DNA of 64,000 bases, taken from the IMG/VR virus record IMGVR_UViG_3300043570_002836, positions 32,512 through 96,511 of that record; one strand, given 5' to 3'. Each line of letters begins with the position of its first letter. The first letter of the stretch is position 1. The DNA comes from a virus. The notes below the pieces were generated by a model. That model made no database searches and was not told where the DNA came from. It worked only from the letters and a program-made list of their open reading frames with translations. Shown piece after piece: positions 1-9,440 of this stretch. The position numbers and the translations under genes are program-made.

Positions 1-1701
1 TTGATTCAGGTGTTAGACCCGCGTCACCACCTGGTACAGGACCTGGAGGTGCTGGAGGACCTTCCATTCCACCACCCATGTCGGGAGCTCCCATATCACC
101 GCCTGGCGCTGGCGGAGGAGTTGTTGTGGCATTTTGAGTACCACCTGATTTAGTTGCGTACAATTTGTCGATATTATCAAATAAACCTGTATGAGTGATA
201 ATTGTTGCCGTATTAACTAATTCAGCACCGACTGCTCTTTCAATTCTTTGTTGTTGTAAATCAAGTTTAATTTCATCATCTGAGAAACCTAAAATATGTT
301 TTTTAGCCCATGACGCTGAAACAGGTGCGATACCTTCTTGTGCTGGCATTACCGCATCTTTGTATAATAACATTTTTTCTTTCCAAATGTCAATTTTTAA
401 TAAATCGGCTTGTGAAGAAGGATTAGTTAAACTTAATGTAAAGTTAGATAATTCATCCTCAAATCCTAATAAAAATAAATGGATAATCGCGATTTTATTC
501 ATCTCAGCAATCATACATTTCTGTATTTTATTAATAGTTCTTGCAAAACGAATATCCATTAATGATAAGTCTTTACCACCACCGACAGGTTCCTCAAATC
601 CTAAGAATGCTTTTGGTACACGTAATGCCGTTAATAATTTCTTTTGGATGTATTCGATATCGGCAATCTCACCTAAGTTCTGAGCGCCTGGTAATGTTTC
701 GATTGGGGATGCTTGTGCGGGGTCACGTACAGGAATAAAATAATCTTGGTCAACCGCCATTTGGTTAAACCTCATATCAACATTACCTGTTGCTGAGTCA
801 ACAACTTGACTTCTTTTGAATTTGTTAGCAACACGTTGTACGTATGGTTCAACATCTTTATCATCCATGTTACCAACGAATACTTTAAATACACGTCTTT
901 CAGGTGCTCTTGATGTACGATAAATCAACATCGCATCCTCAGATAACAATAACTGTTTCCAAATACGTCTTGCTTTTTCTAACATTGAAGTACCATAAGG
1001 AAGTTTTCTATCATCCCCCAATAAACGGAAGTGAGCGATTTCCCATGTGTTAAATTCCATGTCTTTAACTTTCCATTTGAATCTTAAACCTTTGTTTTCA
1101 ATTGGTTCATCAACATTTGCTGATTTGGCAGCCATACCTCTTTCCAAACGTTCAATCTCGATGTTTGGTAATTGCATACAACCAATAATACCTTTTTCAG
1201 TATCTAACTTTAAGTAAACAAAGTTATCCCCATACTTACATGTGTTTCTTGTCCACATAGGTAAGTTGGTATTGATATCTAAAGCGTTATTAAATAAATC
1301 GGTTAGAATTGATTTAATACGTTTAGATTCTGAGTATATTTGTAACATGTAACCATTTTGGTCAACTGTTGTAGATTCCTCACCGTAGATGTCTAATGCT
1401 GCAGAAATCTCAGGAGTGTACTCCATTGATTCGTAATCATAAAATGACGCCAAACGTGTTGGTTCATAATAAACGGCTTGTGTGTATAGATTACTTTCAA
1501 TTTTAGACCATTGGTTAGCTAAAAAATAAGTTTGTTGTGCTTGTAATTTTTCCCTATCATAATCGTCCTTTGAAGTTGTTTTTAACAACTCTTTTTTGTC
1601 AAATTTATATGTGGGATAATCTTGATTTAATAATGAGTTTGGACCAAACGCGTGTGATAAACGTTGCCAAACTGTCAGATTATTTTGTTTATTTTCCATA
1701 T
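1..1701 (-). CDS. Portal protein (T4 gp20-like), C-terminus cut by window edge
   Basis: This reading frame is open from a start codon at 1701 through to base 1, so the 3' end lies outside the window and 567 codons are visible. The product is read as the portal protein, the dodecameric ring at the head vertex through which DNA is packaged. Support: the N-terminus resembles myoviral portals (WQRLSHAFGPN near residue 12), the middle has a CKYGDNFVYLKLD-type segment and a RAPERRVFKVFVGN segment typical of gp20-like portals, and the large terminase gene follows directly upstream on the same strand. The visible end is a Gly/Pro/Met-rich low-complexity tail (bases 1-130), uncommon in T4 gp20. A TATTTA-like element lies upstream of the start. 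The family call is by recognition; the gp20 subfamily is inferred. Confidence 0.8.
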
Positions 1702-1756
1702 AGTAATTTTAAATCTATTTATCAATAATTAAATAGTAACTCGTAATCAATAAATA

Positions 1757-3523
1757 TTATCTACGACCAAATAACCACCCATAAGTTTCATAATCATTTC
1801 GACTTGGGTTATATCCATTCGATTGTCTCATTCTATCTTGATAATGTGGTATAACGGGATTAAAATCTAAGGTTTTACTAGCTTCCTCATTATCACTAAC
1901 AGTCCAAGATTCTAACATTGATTTTGTTAATTCGGTTACTTTTGTTAAATTACTGAAAGATGATTCGCCAACATAAGTAGCCATTGCGATAGACATAAGT
2001 AAATCGTCATGTCGTCCTTTTTGGTGGTCAGGTCTACCATTAATGTAAATGAACGTATCCATTTCATTGTACAAACGATGACTATATATTTTAAAATCGT
2101 GTCTCATCGCCTCTTCATATGATGCGATAATCTGAACACGTTTATTATTAAAGTTAATTCCTGGTATCTTCTCTGCAGATTTTGGATTATATTTCCAAGT
2201 GTTACCTAATTCAACACCATCAACATATAAATCTTTATATCCTAATTCCTGTAATTTACGTGATGTGGATACTCCCATACCACCCGTGATATCTATTACG
2301 ATATAGGCTGAATACATATTGGCCCATTTATAACATATTTCAGCCATAGTGTCAGGAGGTAATTTACCGACAAATTCTGCAACTTGTTCACGAGTATCAA
2401 AATCGACTAATTGAAATGAACTAAAATCCTCACTATCCCCACGACTGACATCGACACCCATAATGTATTTATGGCCAATAACAGGGTCCTTCCAAATCCA
2501 TAATTGATTACCCAACATTTTATTTTGAGGTTCAACCAAATAATTCTCACGGATTTTTTGCATTAATCTTGAGTCAAATACGTTATCCCCTGAACTAAGG
2601 AAGTTACACTCTAACTCTTGAGAAACTTTACGTTTGTCGTATTTAAGTTTTTTAACCATTCTTTCAAACCAATCAGAACATGGTTTGTGCCCATCCTTAA
2701 TTAATTCTTTAGCAACCTCAAAATCTCTCTCTAAAAATGGTTTGTCAGCCCAACTAATAATTTTGGTTGGGTCATATTCTTCTTTATTTAAAAGATAATG
2801 AATAGCATCATCAGTTTTAACAAAATATAAGTCGCTAGTATAACGAGGGTCACGATACCAATACATTTCCGTAATTTTGAAATCATTCATATTACGTAAC
2901 GCTTGGTCATAAATCTCATAGTAAATTGGGTCATTACCGTTAGGTGTTGATACCACAATTACTTTACCCCCTGTAGATAGGGACGCCATACAGGCAGACC
3001 AAAAGTCACTGTCGGCTTCGATAAACGCTGCCTCATCAAATACAAGTATTGTTGGAGTAAATCCACGTAAAGCATCCTTAGATGTTGCAACCGCTTTAAC
3101 CTCACAACTATTTGTTAATTTCCAATGTTTGGTAGATTTTTTATTTGGGTCAATTCCGACATTAGTCCATGACGGCCATTGAGTTACAAACAACCTAATC
3201 TTATTCGCCATCTCGATTGATGTATCAAGTTTGTTGGCAATAATAAGAATTTTCTCAGGTTTTTCTTTTTTAGCAAAAGCTAATTTTTTTGATATCCAAG
3301 CGGCGGTAACTGTTGATACGCCCGCTTGTCGATATTTTAAGGCAATGTTCTCATTATAATCTTCATAATCCTGTAACAATTTGATTTGGTCAGGGAATAA
3401 TTCTAGTGGAACAAATTTTGATACTGTGTTATCGTATGTTTGTAGATACGTTCTTAAAGCGTATGAGGTGTCCCTCATACACTTTACGTATTCTAGTAAT
3501 ATTTGTTCTTTAGTTAATGACAT
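1757..3523 (-). CDS. terL: Terminase large subunit (packaging ATPase-nuclease)
   Basis: Large terminase, 588 residues, the motor that pumps DNA through the portal and cuts concatemers. The order of motifs is complete: an adenine-binding Q motif (LFPDQIKLL, residues 43-51), a deviant Walker A (YRQAGVST, 64-71), Walker B (ILVFDEAAF, about 159-167, with D163 and E164), coupling motif VSTPNG (191-196), then an RNase H-like nuclease domain with acidic residues at D358 (GVDVSRGD), D411 (VIDITGG) and D506/D507 (RHDDLLM). Length and layout match T4 gp17-type terminases. The portal gene lies 55 bases downstream and a 552-residue unknown ends 3 bases upstream, so all are probably co-transcribed. Confidence 0.95.
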   Translation of the reverse strand: MSLTKEQILLEYVKCMRDTSYALRTYLQTYDNTVSKFVPLELFPDQIKLLQDYEDYNENIALKYRQAGVSTVTAAWISKKLAFAKKEKPEKILIIANKLDTSIEMANKIRLFVTQWPSWTNVGIDPNKKSTKHWKLTNSCEVKAVATSKDALRGFTPTILVFDEAAFIEADSDFWSACMASLSTGGKVIVVSTPNGNDPIYYEIYDQALRNMNDFKITEMYWYRDPRYTSDLYFVKTDDAIHYLLNKEEYDPTKIISWADKPFLERDFEVAKELIKDGHKPCSDWFERMVKKLKYDKRKVSQELECNFLSSGDNVFDSRLMQKIRENYLVEPQNKMLGNQLWIWKDPVIGHKYIMGVDVSRGDSEDFSSFQLVDFDTREQVAEFVGKLPPDTMAEICYKWANMYSAYIVIDITGGMGVSTSRKLQELGYKDLYVDGVELGNTWKYNPKSAEKIPGINFNNKRVQIIASYEEAMRHDFKIYSHRLYNEMDTFIYINGRPDHQKGRHDDLLMSIAMATYVGESSFSNLTKVTELTKSMLESWTVSDNEEASKTLDFNPVIPHYQDRMRQSNGYNPSRNDYETYGWLFGRR

Positions 3524-3526
3524 ACA

Positions 3527-5185
3527 TTAATCCTCGTCCATCCAAGACATGTCATCGTCAGAATCATCGTCTTCGTCTTCGTCAGGTTTATTACCATATT
3601 GTTTTTTAGTCATATATGATGGGTTTTGGTCCATTTGTTTTCTAAGACTTCTTGATTTTTCAACCAAACTACCGATATAATTCTCAGCAAATTCAGGGTC
3701 TTCTAAACCTAATGTAAATAATGACTTAGTTAATTTAAATAATTTATCTTTATTTTCGTTAGATAAAAATTTAAGTAAAAACGGTGTTAATTCTCTTTGT
3801 TCATTCACATCACTTACAACTCTGTTAAAAATTTTGTAAAATTCAATGTAAAATTTTTCACTGTATACCAAATCGTATGCTTCAACTTCTAATGAAGTGG
3901 CAGCTTTTTTAGTAAGTTCTCGTTGTCCTTTATCTTTAGGTCCACCAGCTGATGTAAAGAACATGATAACACCTTTAATTAATTCGTGAACTAATAATGG
4001 TAATGTTGATGCTCTTGCCTCAATAGTAAAAGGACCATTAGCTTTTTTAGGTTCTTGTGATGGGGTTCTTTCAGGTTCTTGAGATGGTTTTCTTTTAGGT
4101 TCTTCTGAATCATCAGAATCTTCAGAATCATCAGATGATTTACTTTTAGGTTGTTCAGAATCTTCGGGTGGTTTAACTTGGATTTGACCAATTTGTCCTC
4201 CACCTGAATTACCAACATTCCCGATGTCATCAAATAACCAATACATATGTAACATAATTGGTTGTATAACATTTGATATTTGGATAATTCTCTCACCACC
4301 AGGTAGTTCTGAAATTTTATCAGCACAAATTTCATATGCGTTTGAGTAGTATAATGACATACCTCTTCTGAACATATTAATAATCATTCGTCTTGATACC
4401 TCATCAGAAAATTCGTTCTTAGCTTTCTCAACAGTTGATGGTGAAATTTTAAAAGTTGACTCAACAGATTCTTTAACTTTTTCTTCATCAAAATCAACAC
4501 CTGCAGATTCGATATCACGTTTTAAATCTTCAATTTGTTGTTGTTTTTCAGCGTCGATGTCGGCAAATTTTTCGGCAATTTCCTCATCAGAAAAATTCTC
4601 AACTTTTGCTTTCATTCCTTGAAGTTGTTTTAAAAACCCTGTTGTAAGTTTACCATCCAATTTCAATTTAGCATTAAAGAACTCTCTATCAATACCCATC
4701 GCTTTTTCAACTGATTCTGCTGCAATTTCTTCAATCTCATCTTTGTTTCTCATTTGTAGTGAAATTAATTCACCCATCAAGTCACCAACAACACCCATGA
4801 AAACACGGAATGCGTTTTGAGAATCGGTTTTAAGATTTTGGTTAGCAATTGTCAAACGTCTATCAATACCTGAATTTCTACCCAATAATTCTTCTAAACG
4901 AACTATTGAATCTTTAAATGCCATTGAAGTAAAGAAATCAACTTGTGCTTGAGTTAAACCAAATTTACTAAGTGGTAATTCACCTCTTTCAATTTTACCT
5001 TGTAAATTTCTACTTGGTCTACCACCACCAACTTCAGACCCAAATGTCATTGGGGCTTCATTAATTTCTTTTTTAACTCTTTCTAAAAGATATTTTTCAT
5101 CTCTAGTTAAACCTTCACTAACTAATTTTCTTTCTAAAGTTTTTTTAACTTTAAAATATTTTTCCATGTTTTTGTTTAAGCTCAT
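3527..5185 (-). CDS. Hypothetical protein next to terminase, helical, Ser/Asp/Lys-rich insert
   Basis: A 552-residue protein of no recognised family. The first ~300 residues look helical and charged. A low-complexity stretch rich in Ser, Asp, Glu, Pro and Lys (about residues 335-385, with SDDSEDSDDSEEP and SQEPERTPSQEP-like units) separates them from a C-terminal helical part, and the end is very acidic (DEDEDDDSDDDMSW). It sits between the terminase and a repeat-containing unknown, with gaps of 3 and 8 bases, so it belongs to the head-packaging operon. A small-terminase, scaffold or head-completion role is possible by position only. Confidence 0.6.
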   Translation of the reverse strand: MSLNKNMEKYFKVKKTLERKLVSEGLTRDEKYLLERVKKEINEAPMTFGSEVGGGRPSRNLQGKIERGELPLSKFGLTQAQVDFFTSMAFKDSIVRLEELLGRNSGIDRRLTIANQNLKTDSQNAFRVFMGVVGDLMGELISLQMRNKDEIEEIAAESVEKAMGIDREFFNAKLKLDGKLTTGFLKQLQGMKAKVENFSDEEIAEKFADIDAEKQQQIEDLKRDIESAGVDFDEEKVKESVESTFKISPSTVEKAKNEFSDEVSRRMIINMFRRGMSLYYSNAYEICADKISELPGGERIIQISNVIQPIMLHMYWLFDDIGNVGNSGGGQIGQIQVKPPEDSEQPKSKSSDDSEDSDDSEEPKRKPSQEPERTPSQEPKKANGPFTIEARASTLPLLVHELIKGVIMFFTSAGGPKDKGQRELTKKAATSLEVEAYDLVYSEKFYIEFYKIFNRVVSDVNEQRELTPFLLKFLSNENKDKLFKLTKSLFTLGLEDPEFAENYIGSLVEKSRSLRKQMDQNPSYMTKKQYGNKPDEDEDDDSDDDMSWMDED

Positions 5186-5193
5186 CTTATAAA

Positions 5194-6087
5194 TTATTTA
5201 ATCATTCTATTTTTTTTAACTTGTCCCATAAAAAATCTAAATCCGTCAGATTTTGCTTCAGGGTCATCAGATGGGTCTGGGTCATCAAAAGGGTCAAAAT
5301 CAGGTTTTGGTGTAATTGTCGGTGCTGGTTTTGTACCAGGTTTAGGTAATACTTCAGGATTTCTAGCTTCAGGGTCGTCAGATGGGTCTGGGTCATCAAA
5401 AGGGTCAAAATCAGGTTTAGGTGTGATTGTTGGTGCAGGTTTTGTACCAGGTTCAGGTAAAACTTCAGGTGACTCCATAATAGTTCTAATGAAATCTTTC
5501 TTAGTCATTTTAGGAAAAATCGAATTTTCAATAATTTGTGAAAATTCATCTTCTAAAATACTTTCCCATTTTAAACTTGGTTTAATGTCGGCAATTTTAT
5601 TACCCATGTTTTTGTTTGATGCTTTACCAATCATATCCATATAACCACCTTCTTTAGTTTCCACTTTTTTAGGTAATCCTTTATGTTTAGTTGATGCAAA
5701 ATCTTTAACGTCTTTCTTAGACATTTCTTTAGCGGCTTCACCCGCTTTACCTTTTTTAGGTGTTTTACCTTTTTGCATACTTCTAACAACACCAAAAAAT
5801 TCTTGTTGTTTTTTAGATACTGATTTTTCATTTACTTCATCTTCACGAATTTCTTCTTCATATGTTACAAAAGGTTTTTTTTCGGATTTTGCTTTATTAA
5901 TTGAAACCATATCAGTTTTTGGTATGTTCAATGTTTGTTCTTTAACAGTTTTTCTCTGTTTAACCAATCTTACGTGTAAGTGATTAATTTGAGATTCGTT
6001 AAGAGACATAACCAAAGATGGTTTTAACCCATAACCAATTAAGCTCAATTTTTTTTCGTTAGTTTTCATATACAACTTTTTTTTCAA
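5194..6087 (-). CDS. Hypothetical protein with two Pro/Asp-rich tandem repeats
   Basis: A 297-residue unknown. The N-terminal half is basic and helical. Residues ~210-280 hold two almost identical ~35-residue repeats built from PEVLPxPGTKPAPTI, then TPKPDFDPFDDPDPSDD (bases about 5255-5460). Just before the repeats is the segment MTKKDFIRTIMES, which looks like the amphipathic tag ending in I-x-E seen elsewhere in this genome. The start overlaps the neighbouring 136-residue gene by 29 bases. Function unknown; position suggests a head or packaging component. Confidence 0.6.
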   Translation of the reverse strand: MKKKLYMKTNEKKLSLIGYGLKPSLVMSLNESQINHLHVRLVKQRKTVKEQTLNIPKTDMVSINKAKSEKKPFVTYEEEIREDEVNEKSVSKKQQEFFGVVRSMQKGKTPKKGKAGEAAKEMSKKDVKDFASTKHKGLPKKVETKEGGYMDMIGKASNKNMGNKIADIKPSLKWESILEDEFSQIIENSIFPKMTKKDFIRTIMESPEVLPEPGTKPAPTITPKPDFDPFDDPDPSDDPEARNPEVLPKPGTKPAPTITPKPDFDPFDDPDPSDDPEAKSDGFRFFMGQVKKNRMIK

Positions 6088-6469
6088 ATTCTAAAACGAT
6101 ATCACGTTCATATAATTTATCTTTAACTTTTTGTTCTTCATCACCAAAGTTAAACACTAATCGTTTTTTATAATTAAAGTCAATGTCATCATTTTCTTTT
6201 TCCCAACACAATGCGATAATACCATCCATTGAATCGGTCATACAAAAATAATCAGAATTTTGAATAACCTCCATTTCTATGGTATCATTTTTTAAAACTC
6301 CGACTTTCTTAATTAATTCTAAACTTGGAGGACTTGGGTATCCATTAGATGGTTTGGACTCCCAAGATTCTCCCCAGATTTCTTCCAAAGTATCTGAGAA
6401 AATAAATTCGTAAATATTATCTCCCTTATAGTTTGGCCCTAATTCATTGACATATATCAAATAACTCAT
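6059..6469 (-). CDS. Hypothetical acidic protein
   Basis: A 136-residue acidic protein with no recognised domain. It starts MSYLIYVNELGPNYKGDNIYEFIFSD and contains a Trp-rich segment (EIWGESWESKPSNGYPSPP, about residues 33-51). It overlaps the genes on both sides (29 bases downstream, 4 bases upstream), a sign of tight translational coupling in the head operon. Similar short proteins occur in tailed-phage structural blocks, but I cannot name a function. Confidence 0.6.
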   Translation of the reverse strand: MSYLIYVNELGPNYKGDNIYEFIFSDTLEEIWGESWESKPSNGYPSPPSLELIKKVGVLKNDTIEMEVIQNSDYFCMTDSMDGIIALCWEKENDDIDFNYKKRLVFNFGDEEQKVKDKLYERDIVLEFEKKVVYEN

Positions 6470-7791
6470 AGTAATTTAAAACCACCTTTAGTCGATACTT
6501 TTAATCTTTTATCTTCAACTTCAAACACGATGTCTTTACCAACTGTTTTACCTACTAATTTAGCCGTAGGGTATTTGCTTAAAACTTTAGCTGACGCTGC
6601 CTCTTGAGATTTACTCTCAGAAAGTTTTTGTATTTTATTAAATGTAGTTTCTTTTCTTTGTACGTTTTCTTTAACCAATTTTTTTGTTGGTTTAAAATAT
6701 TTACCTAATACTCTATCAACACTTGATTCAGAAAAAAGACTTTCAATCATGTCCTCAACTTGGAATGATTCGTCATCACTCATTTCATCGTGGTGAATTC
6801 TTCTACGTCTCGAACCTCTTGGTTTGAAATCTTCTTCTTCATCTTCTTCATCATCATCAAAGTTAAATCCTTCGGCCATTTCAGGTTCAGGTACTGCAGG
6901 TACTTCAGGTTCTAATTCTTCACCTTCTTCATCACCCATTTCATCACCCATTTCAGGTTCTTCCATATCCATGTCCATATCATCACCTTCTTCGTCATCA
7001 CCAAGACCTTCCAATTTGTCTAAGATATCTTCTTTATCTTCTTCTTCTAAGTTATTTAAATCTAAAGCCGATAATACAGAATTGATAACGTACTTAATAT
7101 CTTTTGATGGCATTTCATTTTCTTCGTCAGATAAAAACGTTCTAATTTTTTGTCCTAATTTTCCTGTGATTTTTTGAATTGATTTAAAAGTAACAACTTC
7201 ATCCTCATCATCTTCAGGTTCTTCCATGTCCATATCGTCTTCCATATCCATATCCATGTCTTCATCACCCATTTCAGGTTCAGGTAACTCTTCACCTTCA
7301 GGAGAAGGAATTGCCGAAGGGTCGGGAGCAGGTGCGGGTGCGGGAGCTGGTACAGGTGCGGGAGCTGGAGCGGGTGCCGCTTGTTCATCAGTTTCACCAC
7401 CACCTGAATTTAATTTTAAATAATATTTCATTTCCTCATCTTCACTTTCAAACAAAGAAACGTTTTTGTCGTAACCTTCGTTAACATTCACTTCTTTAGC
7501 GATTAAGTTTAATCTTTTAAATGCTTGTGAATATGAAGAATAGTATTTTCTATTTTTCATCGGTTCAATATAATCAGTCGATTCGTTCAAACCTTTTTTG
7601 ATTACATATCCGTTACGCTCTTTATCAATACGATAAGTATTTCCATCCGCCAAAGTAATAGTGTACTCAACAGACTTATCTTCATTTAGAGGTTTTGGTA
7701 TATTCTCTTTATATCTCGCAATTTCCATAATACGATTTATTTTAGCTAAACCTTCTAGTTTTTCACTACCAATTGGTCTTATTTTTCCCAT
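6466..7791 (-). CDS. Acidic low-complexity structural-block protein
   Basis: A 441-residue protein with a recognisable phage-type opening (MGKIRPIGSEKLEGLAKINR) and two very acidic Met/Asp/Glu tracts (about residues 170-205 and 270-310), an Ala-Pro repeat (about 138-158) and a basic patch GSRRRRIHH (about 328-336). The C-terminus is a small folded-looking domain (KLVGKTVGKDIVFEVEDKRLKVSTKGGF). This is probably the first gene of the transcript running to the portal: upstream lies a TATTTAT element and no further gene for about 75 bases. Highly acidic, disordered proteins near portal genes are often scaffold or core proteins; that role is only inferred. Confidence 0.6.
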   Translation of the reverse strand: MGKIRPIGSEKLEGLAKINRIMEIARYKENIPKPLNEDKSVEYTITLADGNTYRIDKERNGYVIKKGLNESTDYIEPMKNRKYYSSYSQAFKRLNLIAKEVNVNEGYDKNVSLFESEDEEMKYYLKLNSGGGETDEQAAPAPAPAPVPAPAPAPAPDPSAIPSPEGEELPEPEMGDEDMDMDMEDDMDMEEPEDDEDEVVTFKSIQKITGKLGQKIRTFLSDEENEMPSKDIKYVINSVLSALDLNNLEEEDKEDILDKLEGLGDDEEGDDMDMDMEEPEMGDEMGDEEGEELEPEVPAVPEPEMAEGFNFDDDEEDEEEDFKPRGSRRRRIHHDEMSDDESFQVEDMIESLFSESSVDRVLGKYFKPTKKLVKENVQRKETTFNKIQKLSESKSQEAASAKVLSKYPTAKLVGKTVGKDIVFEVEDKRLKVSTKGGFKLL

Positions 7792-7868
7792 CTTATTTTT
7801 TTTTAAAAATTATTTTATATATAAATATGTAATCAAATAGAAATGTTAATTAATTCTATTTAATGGCG

Positions 7869-8621
7869 TTAATATCTAAACTCTTTTAACGTAAGTTTTT
7901 TATCCGTTAGTTCATCTTTTAAATTTCTTATTTTTTCTAAATACCCATTTCTTCTTAGTACTTTGAAGACCAAATTTTCTTCGGAATATTCACCATCTTT
8001 TTGTAATCCACAAGTACGGTATTTTCTAAGTTTTTCATTATACTTATCAATCAGTTTTTTGGACTCATCAAAATCTTCATCTTTAACATTATCAACAAGA
8101 TTATCAATGATGTTCATCCATTGTTGTGATTTTGATTTAATTTTACCGTGATTGATATCAACAGTTTCACTAACAGGTGTCTCAACCCATTCGTCATTTA
8201 AGATTGAATATTTAGCGATACTCTTAACCTCATTTACCATAGACTCATCTTCAACATATAATTCAACTTCATAACCATAGATTGTGATATCGTGTTTTTT
8301 ATTATAAATTGTTTTCTTTAATTTGAATAAGTCCTCATATAAAGGTTTTTCTGAATTATTAAATTGTGAAAAATCCGCTAAGATATGTATATCAACATCT
8401 GAGTAATCGGACCAATTATAATTTGCCAATGAACCTGACATTATAATATCAGATATTACAAGATTCACATCTAAAAATTCAATAAAATCATTACCAATTT
8501 TTAATAATCGTTCTCTAACTTTTGGTTTCATGGTATAACTACCATTTGTTTTTTCCCAAATGTCAGTATTTAAAGTTTCCTTTAATTTGAAACTTTTTAA
8601 TATTTTACGAAAGTCACTCAT
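7869..8621 (-). CDS. Nucleotidyltransferase (Pol beta-like fold)
   Basis: A 250-residue protein with the signature of the DNA polymerase beta-type nucleotidyltransferase superfamily: a GS motif at residues 63-64 (SGSLANYNWS) followed by SDVD at 74-77 supplying the metal-binding aspartates, and a third acidic residue likely in the YEVELYVEDE strand (about residues 136-145). Such enzymes add nucleotides to RNA, protein or small molecules. The substrate cannot be read from the sequence. The C-terminus is charged and helical. The gene has a TATTTATTA element immediately before its start and stands alone between two tag- or KTSC-type genes, suggesting late expression. Confidence 0.8.
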   Translation of the reverse strand: MSDFRKILKSFKLKETLNTDIWEKTNGSYTMKPKVRERLLKIGNDFIEFLDVNLVISDIIMSGSLANYNWSDYSDVDIHILADFSQFNNSEKPLYEDLFKLKKTIYNKKHDITIYGYEVELYVEDESMVNEVKSIAKYSILNDEWVETPVSETVDINHGKIKSKSQQWMNIIDNLVDNVKDEDFDESKKLIDKYNEKLRKYRTCGLQKDGEYSEENLVFKVLRRNGYLEKIRNLKDELTDKKLTLKEFRY

Positions 8622-8651
8622 CAGTAATAAATACTTGATAAATATAATTTA

Positions 8652-8894
8652 TTACAGTTTTTTGAATTTATATACTTTCGCAATTTTACCACTAAAAAAT
8701 TTACCCTGAGATTCTGAAGTTCTCATTTGCGTAAATAATTGATGAGGTACGTCTAAATACTCATATCGAATACCTGTGTTAAATTCAATAATTAAATGTT
8801 TGGTTGCGGTATCGTATTCCGCTCTTTTAAAATTACTTGATTTAACTTCACAAATTATTTTAGTTCCGATGATTTCTTCTTTTAAAATTGACAT
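8652..8894 (-). CDS. KTSC-domain protein
   Basis: An 80-residue protein that matches the small KTSC domain over its length: SSNFKRAEYDTATKHLIIEF, then GIRYEYLDVPHQLF, then ESQGKFFSGKIAK. The family takes its name from a Lys-Thr-Ser-Cys motif, which is not intact here. KTSC domains are common in phages and are sometimes fused to lysyl-tRNA synthetase or helicases; their role is unknown. It lies 3 bases from the tagged protein upstream and is probably co-transcribed with it. Confidence 0.8.
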   Translation of the reverse strand: MSILKEEIIGTKIICEVKSSNFKRAEYDTATKHLIIEFNTGIRYEYLDVPHQLFTQMRTSESQGKFFSGKIAKVYKFKKL

Positions 8895-8897
8895 AAG

Positions 8898-9344
8898 TTA
8901 AGCTATTTTAGTTAATGTTGCGGAATAATCACCTTCAACACCTTTTATTTCCCCAACACCCGCAAGTGTAAATTGGCTAGCTTTTGTTTTTGCGGCTTGA
9001 ACCATTTTATTAATTTGGTTTTGGTCAAGTTTAAATAATTTATCTGTATTATCTTTCGCCCAAACCATTCCTTTACTATCTTTCCATATTGCAACAACAC
9101 CAATACCTCCTTTATAAACACTGAAACCTAACTTTGTAACATTCACGGCAACTTTATATTTAGTCTTAACACCATTGTATTCCAACGATAATGGACCACC
9201 ACTTGATGTGTTTGTCGGAGATATTTTAACGTTATTAACAACAACTTGTTCCATTAATGGTTTTTTCGATTCTTCAATAACTCTTTTGACAATTCTATTT
9301 AAATCAGACTCAGTTAATCTTATTACTTTTTTCATTTTTTTCAT
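8898..9344 (-). CDS. Protein with N-terminal amphipathic tag (tag type 1)
   Basis: A 148-residue protein whose first ~22 residues (KKVIRLTESDLNRIVKRVIE) are almost identical to those of three other proteins in the window, followed by unrelated sequence. The tag ends in I-E-E and is followed by a polar linker, which fits a prohead-protease-type (I/L)-x-E cleavage site. The remainder (residues ~32-148) looks like a small beta-rich domain (VSVYKGGIGVVAIWKDSKGM-like strands). Two starts are possible, three codons apart; the second would give MKKVIRLTE exactly as in the 14.7 kb protein. Inferred to be a virion or head-packaged protein. Confidence 0.65.
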   Translation of the reverse strand: MKKMKKVIRLTESDLNRIVKRVIEESKKPLMEQVVVNNVKISPTNTSSGGPLSLEYNGVKTKYKVAVNVTKLGFSVYKGGIGVVAIWKDSKGMVWAKDNTDKLFKLDQNQINKMVQAAKTKASQFTLAGVGEIKGVEGDYSATLTKIA

Positions 9345-9440
9345 TTTTTTATTATAGTGTTTTATGGTATTAAAACATCAATTTATTTTATGATTGAGTT
9401 TTAATAATAATTATCCTATAATTAATAAAAAAACAAAAAT

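Noticed and set aside
195-738. Frames on the plus strand opposite the portal gene
   Set aside because: Shadow frames of the long portal reading frame; no promoter or sensible composition.
6824-7423. Poly-Ser and Gly/Ala frames on the plus strand opposite the acidic 441-residue gene
   Set aside because: They are the antisense of Asp/Glu and Ala/Pro codon runs, with no independent start signals.
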